A DNA stretch of 64,000 bases from Helopsaltes ochotensis (Eukaryota; Chordata; Aves; Passeriformes; Locustellidae): NCBI GenBank assembly GCA_013400155.1, contig VXBM01001575.1, positions 58,950 to 122,949 of the forward strand. Direction: 5' to 3'. Below the pieces are notes generated by a model that was not told where the DNA came from, did no database searches, and saw only the letters and a list, made by a program, of their open reading frames with translations. Both the position numbers and the translations under genes were made by a program. Position 1 is the stretch's first letter, and each line of letters starts with the position of its first letter. This document shows positions 35,527-46,402 of the stretch, piece after piece.

Positions 35527-38500
35527 CTAGAAAATTTGCTTAGGGATTTTATATGTCCATAAAGGAATAAACCAGTCCTACATATAGGCTACTTAATCAG
35601 AACATTATCCTCCCTGTGGGTTAATTAGAATATAAACTAGGGAAATAGAATAATGCAATATTTCCAAAGGGAGAAATTTCAGTGCATTCTCTTTGAAAGT
35701 TGCATTGCCAAATGGGTAAAGGAGAATAAACTCATCTCTGAGCATACATTACAAGATTGGGTTTGTATTTAACTCGTGTACTTGCTTTTGTTTACCACAA
35801 TTGAAATTAATTACTTTCCTTCTGCTGCATCTGACCTGCATTCTTCTTCCTCTGAGAACAGGGACCAGCTTTATTTGTTTATTTCTGTAATCTGTTTATC
35901 TTAAAGGGACTGTAGGCAAAAACATTCAGTCATTTCTTTGAATTAGACAGAAGGGAAAAATGTAAATGGTATGCTGGTTCTGACAACCCTGGGGCAAATA
36001 TGGTGTTCCAAGGATCTACTCCCTGGTTTTGTAACCATAAGAGATGGCAATCTTTATAACTTCATTTACTTTCTGGAATGTCCCTTCCATTGCTGTCCTC
36101 AGAGTATTTCTTTTTCCCATATTTAGGAATTCAATATCCTAAATATAAAATATCTTCCTACACATTATTATACCTCAGTTTAATTAAACCCTTCTACTGG
36201 AAAGCCATTTCAGCAAGAATAGGAAGTCATGTTAGCTTACTGGTTACCTGTTTTCAGTGCATCTGTGATTCCTGTATTTTCCTAAGCAACATATCCACTT
36301 TTTTTATGAAAGGAAGAAATGTTTGGGAAAGAATGGTTAAAAATGGCCAGATTAATTTTCTGAAGGCTGAAGTAAGCATCAAAACCTGATTCAGGTGAGA
36401 TTAATTTAGTGACAGCTATTATGCCCCTGCTTTGGTGCTTCAGCTGTGCCTGCAGGTCATGAGTAATGAAGAGAGGCTACCTGAAGGTTTGCTCTAAGGA
36501 AGACCTGGATCTCCATGATCTTGATCTAAACCAGAAGTCAAGATTAGCTGACATATATGGGTATTGTCAAATAGCTGGATCAAATCACTGGATCCTGACC
36601 CTTTCTCCCAAACGCAGTTCCACCCGAACCTTTTGACTCACGTAGGGTGGTGACATGTCTTATTGTCATCTTGTCCTTGCAAAAAAGACCACCATTAGTC
36701 TTCATCTGAATTCTGTGCAAATACTGTCTTCATCTGCAAAACATGAATTTCCTGCATGATGTGTTGGGTAAATGTACTTCTGTGCTTGGTGCTTCTTCAA
36801 CCTAACAGATCTGTAGGCCATTTCTTCTAATTTCTTCTGTTGTAATCTGATGAGCTCAGTGTTATTTGTAAATCTAGTTTTTTAAATTGTTGACACTCTC
36901 ATCCTCACCTAATATGTAATCCTTAGCTGGCAGCAGCTTACATTTTCTGGAGGAATGTTATGGATTTCCTTCTAAAGGAGCTGAAGTGGAAATACACTGT
37001 AATCACTAAATGCAGACGTTTATGCTCAGTCCAGTCTACTGGTAAAATTGCACTGCTGCCAACAGGTAATGGTAGGCTGCTCATGTAACCATTTGCTGTC
37101 AAAAGTTTTGCCCTTTGCTTCCCCCTCTAAAGTGGCTGCTGACTCAGGTAGCTCTGAATGGTTGCTGACTTCTGCCATGCAATTTTATTTCCTCTTTTCC
37201 TTGCTTTTGTGAACTTCAGCTTGAGAAATACTACATGAAGTCTTTAACAAGTACTACAGCTGCAGCATGTGCCTCAACACAGTGCTGTCCTCTTGAGATT
37301 AAAGTGAAAATGAAAATGATCAAAAAATATGAAGCATAAAAGAAAAACAGAAAAAGCGTGTGCGTGTGAAGAGAATAGACAAATGCAAAAGGAAGAGAAA
37401 GATCATCCCTCCTAGGAAATCTATCTGAATGTACAGAAAGGAGAAAATGAAATAGCAATAATACTAAGATTTCCTGCTCAGCTATTTATTCTGATGAAAA
37501 GAATGATATCTACATCATTCAGGGATCAAATGACAAGAGACTAAAGTTATGAGTTAGGAAGTCAGAAGTCAACTTTAAAATTGATTTTTAGAAGATTAGA
37601 GGCTTGTAAAAACCTGCCAATTCAATAAAACTAGAATCTACATAATTGTTGAAAAAAATAAAGGATAGCTGTGGGAAGAAGAAATATTTTTAGCATACAA
37701 TTTAAAAAGTTACTTTGTATTTGTATTTAACATAAACCTGGGCCACATAGTCCTTTTTTAAGAACGTCTTACCCGTGAAAAAAGACCAGTTAGAATGACA
37801 TACAGTAAGTAGCTAGTATTGTCTATTTCTTAAAGGAGAAACAAAGTCTGTCTTAAATTACAAAATGCAATTTTATCATACACAGAGTTTGAAATGCTAA
37901 AAAACTTTGAAACTATAATTAAAACAAAAGACTTTAAAGAAGTATAATAACAATAATAATTAAAATAATAAAGCTAGAGGAAATTGACTGATAACCAGGT
38001 GCCAAAGGATTTTTCAAAGTGGGTCGAAACACTGAAAGTTGATGTTAAAAATCAAACAATGCCAGGAAATTGAGCTGAAGAGTCTTGTTCCAAAATGTGT
38101 ATGGCGAAAGTCAGAATTAATCAAAGTATAATCAGCTAAGGTGATGCTTTACTTTGTAGATATTTTGAAATAAAACCCCCATGGTTCTTTAACTTTTTTT
38201 TTTTTAAATAAAAACAGTATGTTCACTTGCTGTTGCAAATTAAGCATTACCTTCTTCAACATCATTCATTTTACTGACCCATGAACAGAAACATGTACAG
38301 ATTTTTCTTGAGTAAGAATTCTTTTTTGCTTCTTTTATTTTCAGTTAACTCACCACTCATTACAATATTTCTGTTGTTGGCAACATTAGTTTTATCCCAT
38401 CGGCTTTATTATCACAGGGATGATACTCTTAAGGATATGGTCTTTGAGTAAAGGTTGTAATTAATTAGGACAACCATTTTACTTTGTCCAACATACAAAC

Positions 38501-38950
38501 TGGTGCACTAATTATATTTAAATCTCCTTGCAAACTTTGTCTTTCAAGATGTGCACATTTATGTAGTACTTAAGAACCCAGGTTTAGGGGCAAAAAAAAA
38601 GACAAACTGATAAATTAAGATTATAATCCAAGTAGGCATTGGGAACTAACATTACCTACCAGAACTATATGTCAAGGTCTTTTGCATTTCTACTTAAGAT
38701 TCTTGATAGAAATCAAAGTTTTTATTATATGTGTATATATTTGCATACTTCAAATCTCAATAAAACTGCCAAATCATGATGCAAGTAAGTGAGATAATTT
38801 GGCTCCTTTTGCTGGAAGTGATGGTTTTTATTGAGATTCAGGACAGGAAAATCTGATATGAAAAAAACTCAATAAAATTATAAGGTAATGAGAACTGTAG
38901 GGTGAGGAAATATATTCAATTGAAATTATTTATATGTACTGTAAACAAAG
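35527..38950. other. Repeat-poor intergenic DNA
   Basis: About 3.4 kb with no mobile element recognised. The stretch 36400-37150 is less AT-rich and non-repetitive. The frames at 36078-36389 and 37231-37458 have no recognisable family features. Confidence 0.45.
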
Positions 38951-38952
38951 CA

Positions 38953-38959
38953 TATATAA
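38953..38959 (+). promoter_or_regulatory. Possible TATA box
   Basis: TATATAA lies about 30 bases before the start of a relatively CpG-containing, less AT-rich segment. On its own it is weak evidence in DNA this AT-rich. It is listed because of the candidate exon that follows. Confidence 0.2.
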
Positions 38960-38984
38960 TTGAGGCTTGCAGTGCAACTTTCAC

Positions 38985-39219
38985 CCCTTTCCTGGAATCA
39001 AGGCACAGGGAGCAGGCACAAACGAGAAAAGTATGAAAACAAAGCCAAGGAACCTCCAGGGCCGAGAAGGAATGGATCCGACTGGCAACATCACGCTCCT
39101 CGCAGAGAAATCTGGGGATGCTGGTGCTCACTCCAACATTCCCAGAGTCATTTCAACAATTTCTTTGCTTGGGGATGGCTAAAAGTGTCCACAATCAGAG
39201 CCAGAAGGGATTCAGAAAG
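38985..39219 (+). other. Candidate first exon of an unannotated, probably non-coding transcript
   Basis: A segment of about 235 bases stands out by higher GC, several CpG dinucleotides and no repeat similarity. It ends in a consensus splice donor AGAAAG|GTGAGT at 39219/39220. The first ATG (39033) opens a 49-codon frame that closes at 39182, before the donor, and matches no family I know. A longer frame reaches 39223 but has no ATG near its start. With a TATA-like site about 30 bases upstream and an acceptor at 40108, a short spliced long non-coding RNA is possible. The start is a guess from the TATA position. Confidence 0.25.
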
Positions 39220-40108
39220 GTGAGTGTAGCACCACAAAACAAGAGGATAGGTATTCATAAAATTACTGTATAAAAAATTAAGGATATTGTCATTGGCAGT
39301 ATTATCACTGTCTGCATTGATCTGGAATTACTATAACTGGATATAAAAATCCTTATTTGAATATATTTTGAAGTATTACTCTATGAAAATCTTGATAAAC
39401 ATGTACTTATACATATATATACATACATACAAGTATAAATATATTTTTACATTTACATTTATCAGATTCATCTTTAAATAAAATGCAGCTATTTTTCTTC
39501 TCTATCTATACAAGATATGAGCATGTCTTACACAATTATAAGCAGTTTTCTAAGGTACCCAAACTGAGAAAAATAATATTTATTACGTAGATATTTTAAA
39601 TTACCACACTAATTTTTAAGACCACAGAAAACAATACAGATTTTCTACATATATATTAGAAGTATATATTGCAGTGAGAAAACACTAGCAAAAGCTTCTA
39701 TTATGCCCTCTTCACAACATGATACAAAAACTGTTGCTAAATTGTAATATCTGTACATAGATTAACTTGGCGAAGTTCCTTGGGAAGAAGTGGGAAGATA
39801 GATGTTTTGGTGGGGAAAAAGAAACCTGCTGATTTCCTGAGTAATTAGAATGTGAACGTAACAGTCCTCACTGAGAAGCATCTGTCACCAAGGCAATCTG
39901 ATATTAAGTGGAAAGAATGAAACAGTAAGCAGTTCCTGATCAGTGTTTAGTCAGCTTAGGAAGAAAAGTGCCTGAGAATTCTTCTGGTGGAGTATTGCTT
40001 TGTAGCTCAGTCATGACAAGTGTTCCCTTAATCTATAAGAGGCCTTGTCCCTGGGTTGGAAGGTTACACAGGTCTTCATTAGCATTATTTTTTTTTTTAA
40101 CGTTTCAG
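39220..40108 (+). other. Candidate intron, otherwise AT-rich unique DNA
   Basis: This is 889 bases from GTGAGT to a pyrimidine tract (TTTTTTTTTTAACGTTTCAG) ending at 40108. Apart from TA-rich stretches near 39410-39450, nothing else is recognised in it. Confidence 0.22.
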
Positions 40109-40194
40109 ACCCTTTGCACTTCAGCAAAGCCATCCCTGCTGAATAAAGTTACTCCCTTTCTAAATGGAGATAACAGGCAGAGCAATAATTATAA
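40109..40194 (+). other. Candidate second exon
   Basis: 86 bases between the strong acceptor-like site at 40108 and a donor-like AA|GTAAGG at 40195. AATAAA at 40142-40147 could instead end the transcript here. No open frame continues from the upstream candidate exon beyond about a dozen codons. Confidence 0.2.
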
Positions 40195-43100
40195 GTAAGG
40201 TACATTAAAAGTGCAAAAAACTTATAAATTTACGGATTTACTAACATAGATAACTACTTCATGTTTTCACAATTACAGTGATAATGAATGGAAAAAATAG
40301 TCAAGGGGAAAACACTCTCAAAACCACAATGTGTATTTATATATGTGTATTAAAGGACTGGAAGGAGCAAGGGGAGAAGGGCCAGATGAGAGGAAAAAGT
40401 GGAAATAGTTGGGAAAGCTGGTAGAAGAGCTTTAGATTCCTTCACTTTCCTTCACCTCCCTCCTCTGTTATCCAGCCTCTGTTTGAGAATAGGATTCAAA
40501 TGGATGTAAACTTGTCCCTTATCAGAAATTCTTCTACACCATTTAAGGGGCTTTGCAGTACTGTGATAGGCAAGGTATTTACTTCACCATGTCCTCCAAA
40601 CAAGTAAAAGTCAATTCTATTTCCTCAGGGATATAATCTGAACGAGAGGATCGGGAAGGAGAATTATTTATCTTTTGTATATAATGATTCCCCAGAAAAT
40701 GCATCAAATGACTCAGGGAAATATAAATACTAATAACATTATTGATACAATCACCTATGAATAGTCAATGAGCTTGCAGCTCTCAGGACACAATGCGTAA
40801 AGTTTACAAAATCTCTTTCCTTGCAAATAGGATTTCCATTGCAAATTTATAACACATAAACTGATGCTTAGAGATCTGTTTTGCAGGTCCTGTACAAGCT
40901 TTTCCAATACTCAGCAATGTGGTCTTTAAATATGTATGTATATTTCTTTTCACATAATTTAGTTTTATTTCATCACACCTATGTAGCAAAACCTGTCTTT
41001 ACTAATACCTAACAATAGTAATTAACAGTAATATGTAATTGTGGTAAAATAAGATGATACATAAATAATAATCTATTATAGCTAGTTCTGCTCTTTGAAT
41101 TTTCAGAGGGCATAAAATAAGAATTCTGATAGCATAATTACTTGCATTTGCATTGTGTTAAATTTCATAGATATGTACCAAAAGCCTAGCCTGAAAAAGG
41201 GGGAAAAACGGCATGGTTCTGTACTATAAAATACAATAAAAGGGAGATTTATGTGTTTTTAGTGGGAATTTTTGTTATATAAAATATTTATTCCTTATAT
41301 TTCCACTCATGGAATATTTCAATATTTCTTTATCCCTCATGCTGCTGCAGTATTAAATGAAGACCACGTATGTGTTATTAATAAAAAATAAACCCCCCTA
41401 AAAATTCCCTTTTTCAGTTTTCTCTGGGGAAGTCAGTTCCATAGGAGACAGCTGACATAGCAGAGGATTGATGCAGAACTTGCAAGCCCTGCGTTGTCCA
41501 TCTATCTGTGTGCATGCACAACCCCTAAATTATTTTTATTTTGTTCTGCACAAGAACACTAATTCATGTTAGACTGTGCACTGTTGGCTGATAACTTTGC
41601 AGTCTTGTGGGAGTTTGCTACAAGGTGCTTCTATTTCTGAATTTTCGTGTATGTCTAAAAAAGGGTTTGAGCTTTCCAGAAAAATTGTCCTCCTAGGGAG
41701 CAATTTAACAAATGCTGCAAATCAAAAAATATGAACATGCACAAAAACTATTTATTATTAGTGAAGTTTGTTCTTATTCAGAAGCATCACCAGCCCTGCC
41801 AAATGCCAATTATTCAGGTTAAATCTCATTCCAAATGAATGGGACTTTTTTCATATGAAAAATGTTAGTACGGTCATAAACTGTGTATGTTAAGATCTTT
41901 CAAACACCTAGTTAAGGGACATATTTAATGAGATTTTTTAACAGACAAACTAAGTACTGGGAGATAGATTTAAAAGTTTTAAAAGATACAGTTTTCAAAG
42001 TAAATTGATCAAAATGTGCTTCATGAAAAGTAAAAACAAATCCAAAAGGGCACATCATTAAAGTTGCATAAGTTAAATTAGTTGTGTAACCAAGCTGAAC
42101 TCATTCTGATGTCAAAGCTACATGCAGAGCTCTTTTGTTGTATTTTAGTTTCATATGTATTTAAAGTAGCAAAACATTATTATCATGCCCTGACAAAACA
42201 TTTCTTTTACATAAATCATCTGTGTGTTTTACTGCATTGTGGCTTATCTGATTCTAATCTTATTAGAATTAATGGAGTCAAGAAACGCAAAAGACACAAC
42301 AGAAATATTCAAAATAATACAGTTTTTAATATATATGTTTGTAAATACCCATAAGCATATTTGAATATCCCAGAGATAGAAATGGAAGAGATGCACCATT
42401 CACATATTCAGACCTATTTAAGAGGTGATGCTGAAGGCTCTGAAACGAAATAATAAAAACTGGTGGCATTTTGTCATGAGAGTTAGTGGTAGAAGGGAAA
42501 CCAAGAGCTGCTTTTGTCTGTGAATTTTACCTGCTGTTGTGGCACAGGAGGAGGGATGAGCCGAGAAAGTCCCTGATGTACCTTGAGAGAGAAGGATAAT
42601 TCCAAAATGCACAGTGCAGCAGAAACAACTGCAGGTCTAGCATGCGAGCAGCTGGGCTCACTAGGAGTTCACACCATGAAAAAGCAACAAATTAGAATAA
42701 ACTCTAGTTGTCTTCACCTCAGAGAGGAAAGTTTACCCTAAACTCTCTCGGCATCAGAAGTGGAAATAGAGAGGACAAAATATGAGCTACTATTTCCTCA
42801 GAAGACTCTAACCTCTTTTTTTACTCAGCAGTAGAATCCGTATTCAGTTCAGTTCAGTCCTGAAAACCTTCATTTGAAATGCCACTGAAGTCTGTCATCA
42901 ATTTTTAAATTGCAAAAATTTTCTCTGACTGCCTCTCATCAGGAATAGAAAAATTGTTTGAATAATCTCTGTATTCATGCTCAGAAAAACTTTCTCCGAA
43001 AAGTATCCATACTTACATGTGGCAATTTCTTTTATACCCTAATACCCTCTTTTTTAATGTTCATTTTGCAGGTAGAATATTCTGAAATTGCACACACAAA

Positions 43101-44655
43101 GAAAATATTTCATGAAGGTTAAATAAAACAAGACTGATTATTATCTTTAGATCTATAAACATATTTTGTCCCAAGACAATAGAATTTTGTTTAAAATTAT
43201 TCCCTGTTAAAAAAAAATAAATAAAAAAAGAAGAAGAAATCTTCTTATTTAGAACAATGTTCTTATGAGAAATGCTGACACAACTAACTGTGTTTGGTAT
43301 ATCCAATATTGAACACTATTTATATTCACTGTTTTGGGAACTGAAGTGCTGAGAACTGTCAAATATCGTTCAGCCTGAGCCCAGACAAATTTGATCACTT
43401 TTTTTCGCTCCATCAAGAGATTTCAACAATCATTTTTAGTAGAGTACTGTTGAAATCAGAAATATTTTGAACATGTTAGTAATACAAAATTCTTAGCAGA
43501 ACTGTGGTTTACAAAAGAAATAATGGAATGTTGAAGTAATTCATACACCCAGAAGGCTGTAAATACATCAGTTTTCGCCAAAAAAGGAAAAAAATACCTA
43601 ATCCTGGCTTTCTATAACATTCAGTTTTCATGGAAAAAGATTTTATAAGTGCCAGCACCTGTATTATCCTTTTGAGCTGCATAAAGCAGGTACATCATAC
43701 AAATACAGACAGGGATAAATTTTCATTTTTACATTTGCAAAAGAGAATGGTACTTTTTTTGCATATATTTGGCTTTTTGGCTCCCAGTACTGACAGTTTC
43801 TGCTTGAGAAGATTATCTTCTCTAATTTCTCACAGAAGTCTAACTGAATCAGGGGTGATGCTTATTCCCCTGATCTAGGTTTTAGTTTAAAATATAGGAA
43901 TTTTCACAAATTACTTCATAAGGAAAATAAGCAGTATCCTAAACCAACACTAAACCCAGAATAGCAATACTGGTTACAGTGATATCTCTGAGGGCTACCA
44001 AAATCTGATAACCCAAAGGAATTTTATTTTTCTAATAATTCTGCCTGGTCAAAGTGCATATAATGCTTTCATAAAGTGTACATCCTAATAAGGAATTACA
44101 TTACCAAATTAAATGCTTTGTATCTCTTGTGTCACCTAAGATACCATAAATGCTAATATTCTTAAAAATTTCCATATCAAATTATGAATTAGATTCTCAG
44201 GATTCTTCAAAAGTTTTTAATCCTCTCTTTCTGGATCTTCATCGTCTACTTCCTCTTTTTCTTTATTTTTTTTTCCCTGAAACTCAGGTTTATTTTAGGA
44301 ATAAAACATAGCTTTGAAACACTATTACTAATTCAAATATAATTTCTACTCAGTGTATTTGACTTGTATCCCACTATTACTCTTCCAATAAAAAAGTGGA
44401 AAATATATAAGCTGCTGTTTCCAATCGAGTATTCCATAAAATGAGATATCTTTACATGAGAACATCTATATTCACTGTTTCTCAGCTCAGTTTCTATGCC
44501 ACTGCATTTTTATTATTTGAGGAAATTGCTAGCTAAGGAATAAAACAAGAAGCTATTTAAAAACATAACATGTTCCTATAACATCTGCACACAAAATGCT
44601 GTCAAAACCTTATAAATTAGGGAACCAACCAATTAGACATCTAAGTGATCTCAAG
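40195..44655. other. Repeat-poor AT-rich DNA
   Basis: About 4.5 kb with no mobile element, gene or RNA recognised. The stretch 42400-42700 is less AT-rich. An A-rich tract lies at 43207-43240. Confidence 0.45.
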
Positions 44656-44679
44656 AAAAAAAAAAAAAAAAAAAAAAAN

Positions 44680-44765
<86 letters not shown>
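44656..44765. repeat. Poly(A) tract, 110 bases, with one N
   Basis: Homopolymer A interrupted only by N at 44679, with 23 A before it and 86 after. I see no polyadenylation signal just upstream and no processed-gene sequence, so a retropseudogene tail is not supported. Poly-K and poly-F frames here are artefacts. Confidence 0.95.
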
Positions 44766-44768
<3 letters not shown>

Positions 44769-46029
44769 CAAAACCAAACAAAATCAAGAAAAAAAAAATT
44801 AAAAAGGGAGTCTTTAAATGCAATCTTCCAAAAAGCCAAAATTTTGAGTCACCTCTCACAAGAGCAGGAGAAAATCCATTTCTCTTTTCAGTCTTCTGTA
44901 GCTCAGCCTTAAGATTCAAGGACTTAACAAATACATCCCAGAAAAATTTTAGTAAGAGATGATAGGAAAATATGCTGTCTCCAAGGTGACTTGAATTAAA
45001 TCTCTCTGTTCTATGTAGTGTTCTCTGACGTTTAACAAGATGAAACATCTTTCATAATATACATACCACCTGTATGAACTGCTGGCTCTGAACACGATTC
45101 TGAACAACTATCAAGATTTCACAGGAATGAGAGTTATTGTCCTCATGCTGGTGTTTTTTATGAAATGTATGTTTGTTAATTTGTACTTAAAACATTTAAA
45201 ATAAATAAATTGTAGAATCTTTTTCAAAGTGTACAACATTGGGAGTTGAATCTCTCCAGCAGCAGTGTCAGCTACTGTCCAGATGCTGACATGAGTCTCT
45301 GTTGAATGTCTTTGCAACTGCACAAAAATACTCACATGATGTGAGATTACCCAAACTGTTCTGCCATATATTTTTAGTCCAGATTCAGTATGGTTGCACA
45401 TGACCCCTCTAACATCGGCATTGCTATTATCTTGAACTTTTTACCTATCTTAACTACATGGAAAACAACCTATCTTTCATGACCATTTCTGCACCTGTGA
45501 AAGAGTTTGCTTAGACTTTTAAAAATTACCTATGTTCAATTTTATCAGTTTCTTCACCCATAGCAGTATTTACCTCAACAAGTCCCTTGCATAGCCAAAT
45601 TCTTTGCCCAAAATATCAATCCAGCATCAATTAATCAATCAGATGGTACAGGTAGTGACTACTGGTTGGTTTAGGCACGGCAGCAATCCAATGGAGGAAT
45701 CTCCTGGTCTGTGCAAAATGCTTGCCTGGAGAACTCCTGCCAGAGCTTGTCAGGTCACTGATACACCTTACCTGACAATCATTTGTTGTCTCAAATCCGC
45801 CCATTGTCTCATCCATGAGAGACTATGGGGACTGCCTTGACCTCTCAGGAAATTGATTGCTTACTTGCTATGGGCATGAACACAGGCACAGGTGAATCTG
45901 ATGTACTCAGCTGCATCAAAATTATAACTGTAGGACAAATTTGAATGCCATGCCTCTGGCTTAAATGTCATAGATTTTACCATCAGAGTTTTGTTTAAAA
46001 GAGCAGGGAAAGCTACTTGAAACTATTCT
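44766..46029. other. Intergenic DNA
   Basis: A-rich just after the poly(A), then unique-looking. The stretch 45600-45850 is less AT-rich, with 61-78 codon frames of no recognisable family. Confidence 0.45.
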
Positions 46030-46402
46030 TCAGCCTGGAGGAGACTGAGGGGAGACCTCATGGTCTTCTTCAACATCTTCATGAGGAGAAGTGGAAGGAT
46101 AGACGCTGATCTCTTCACTTGTGATCAGTGACAGAACTTGAGAGGGAGTGGCCTGAAGCTGAGTCAAGCAAGGTTTAGGTTGGATATTAGGGAAAGGTTC
46201 TTCACCCAGAGGGTGGCTGTGCATTGGACCAGGCTCCCTAGGGACATTGTCATATCACCTGAAAAAGCTCAAGAAGCATTTGGACAACGCTCTCTGGCAT
46301 ATGGTGGAGTTGTTGGGATGTCCTGTGAAGGGCCAGGAGCTGTACTCAATGATCCTGATGGGTCCCTTGAAATTCAGCATATTCTACTATTCTATGAGCA
46401 TT
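46030..46402 (+). mobile_element. CR1 LINE 3' end
   Basis: A sense CR1 3' portion of about 370 bp: 'CAGCCTGGAGGAGACTGAGG', 'AGGTTTAGGTTGGATATTAG', 'TGTCCTGTGAAGGGCCAGGA', and terminal octamers TATTCTACTATTCTATGA. The ending around 46340 differs from most other copies here and points to another subfamily. The 94-codon frame inside is incidental. Confidence 0.9.

Noticed and set aside
44596..45048. Poly-Lys and poly-Phe frames
   Set aside because: They are the poly(A) tract read on each strand.
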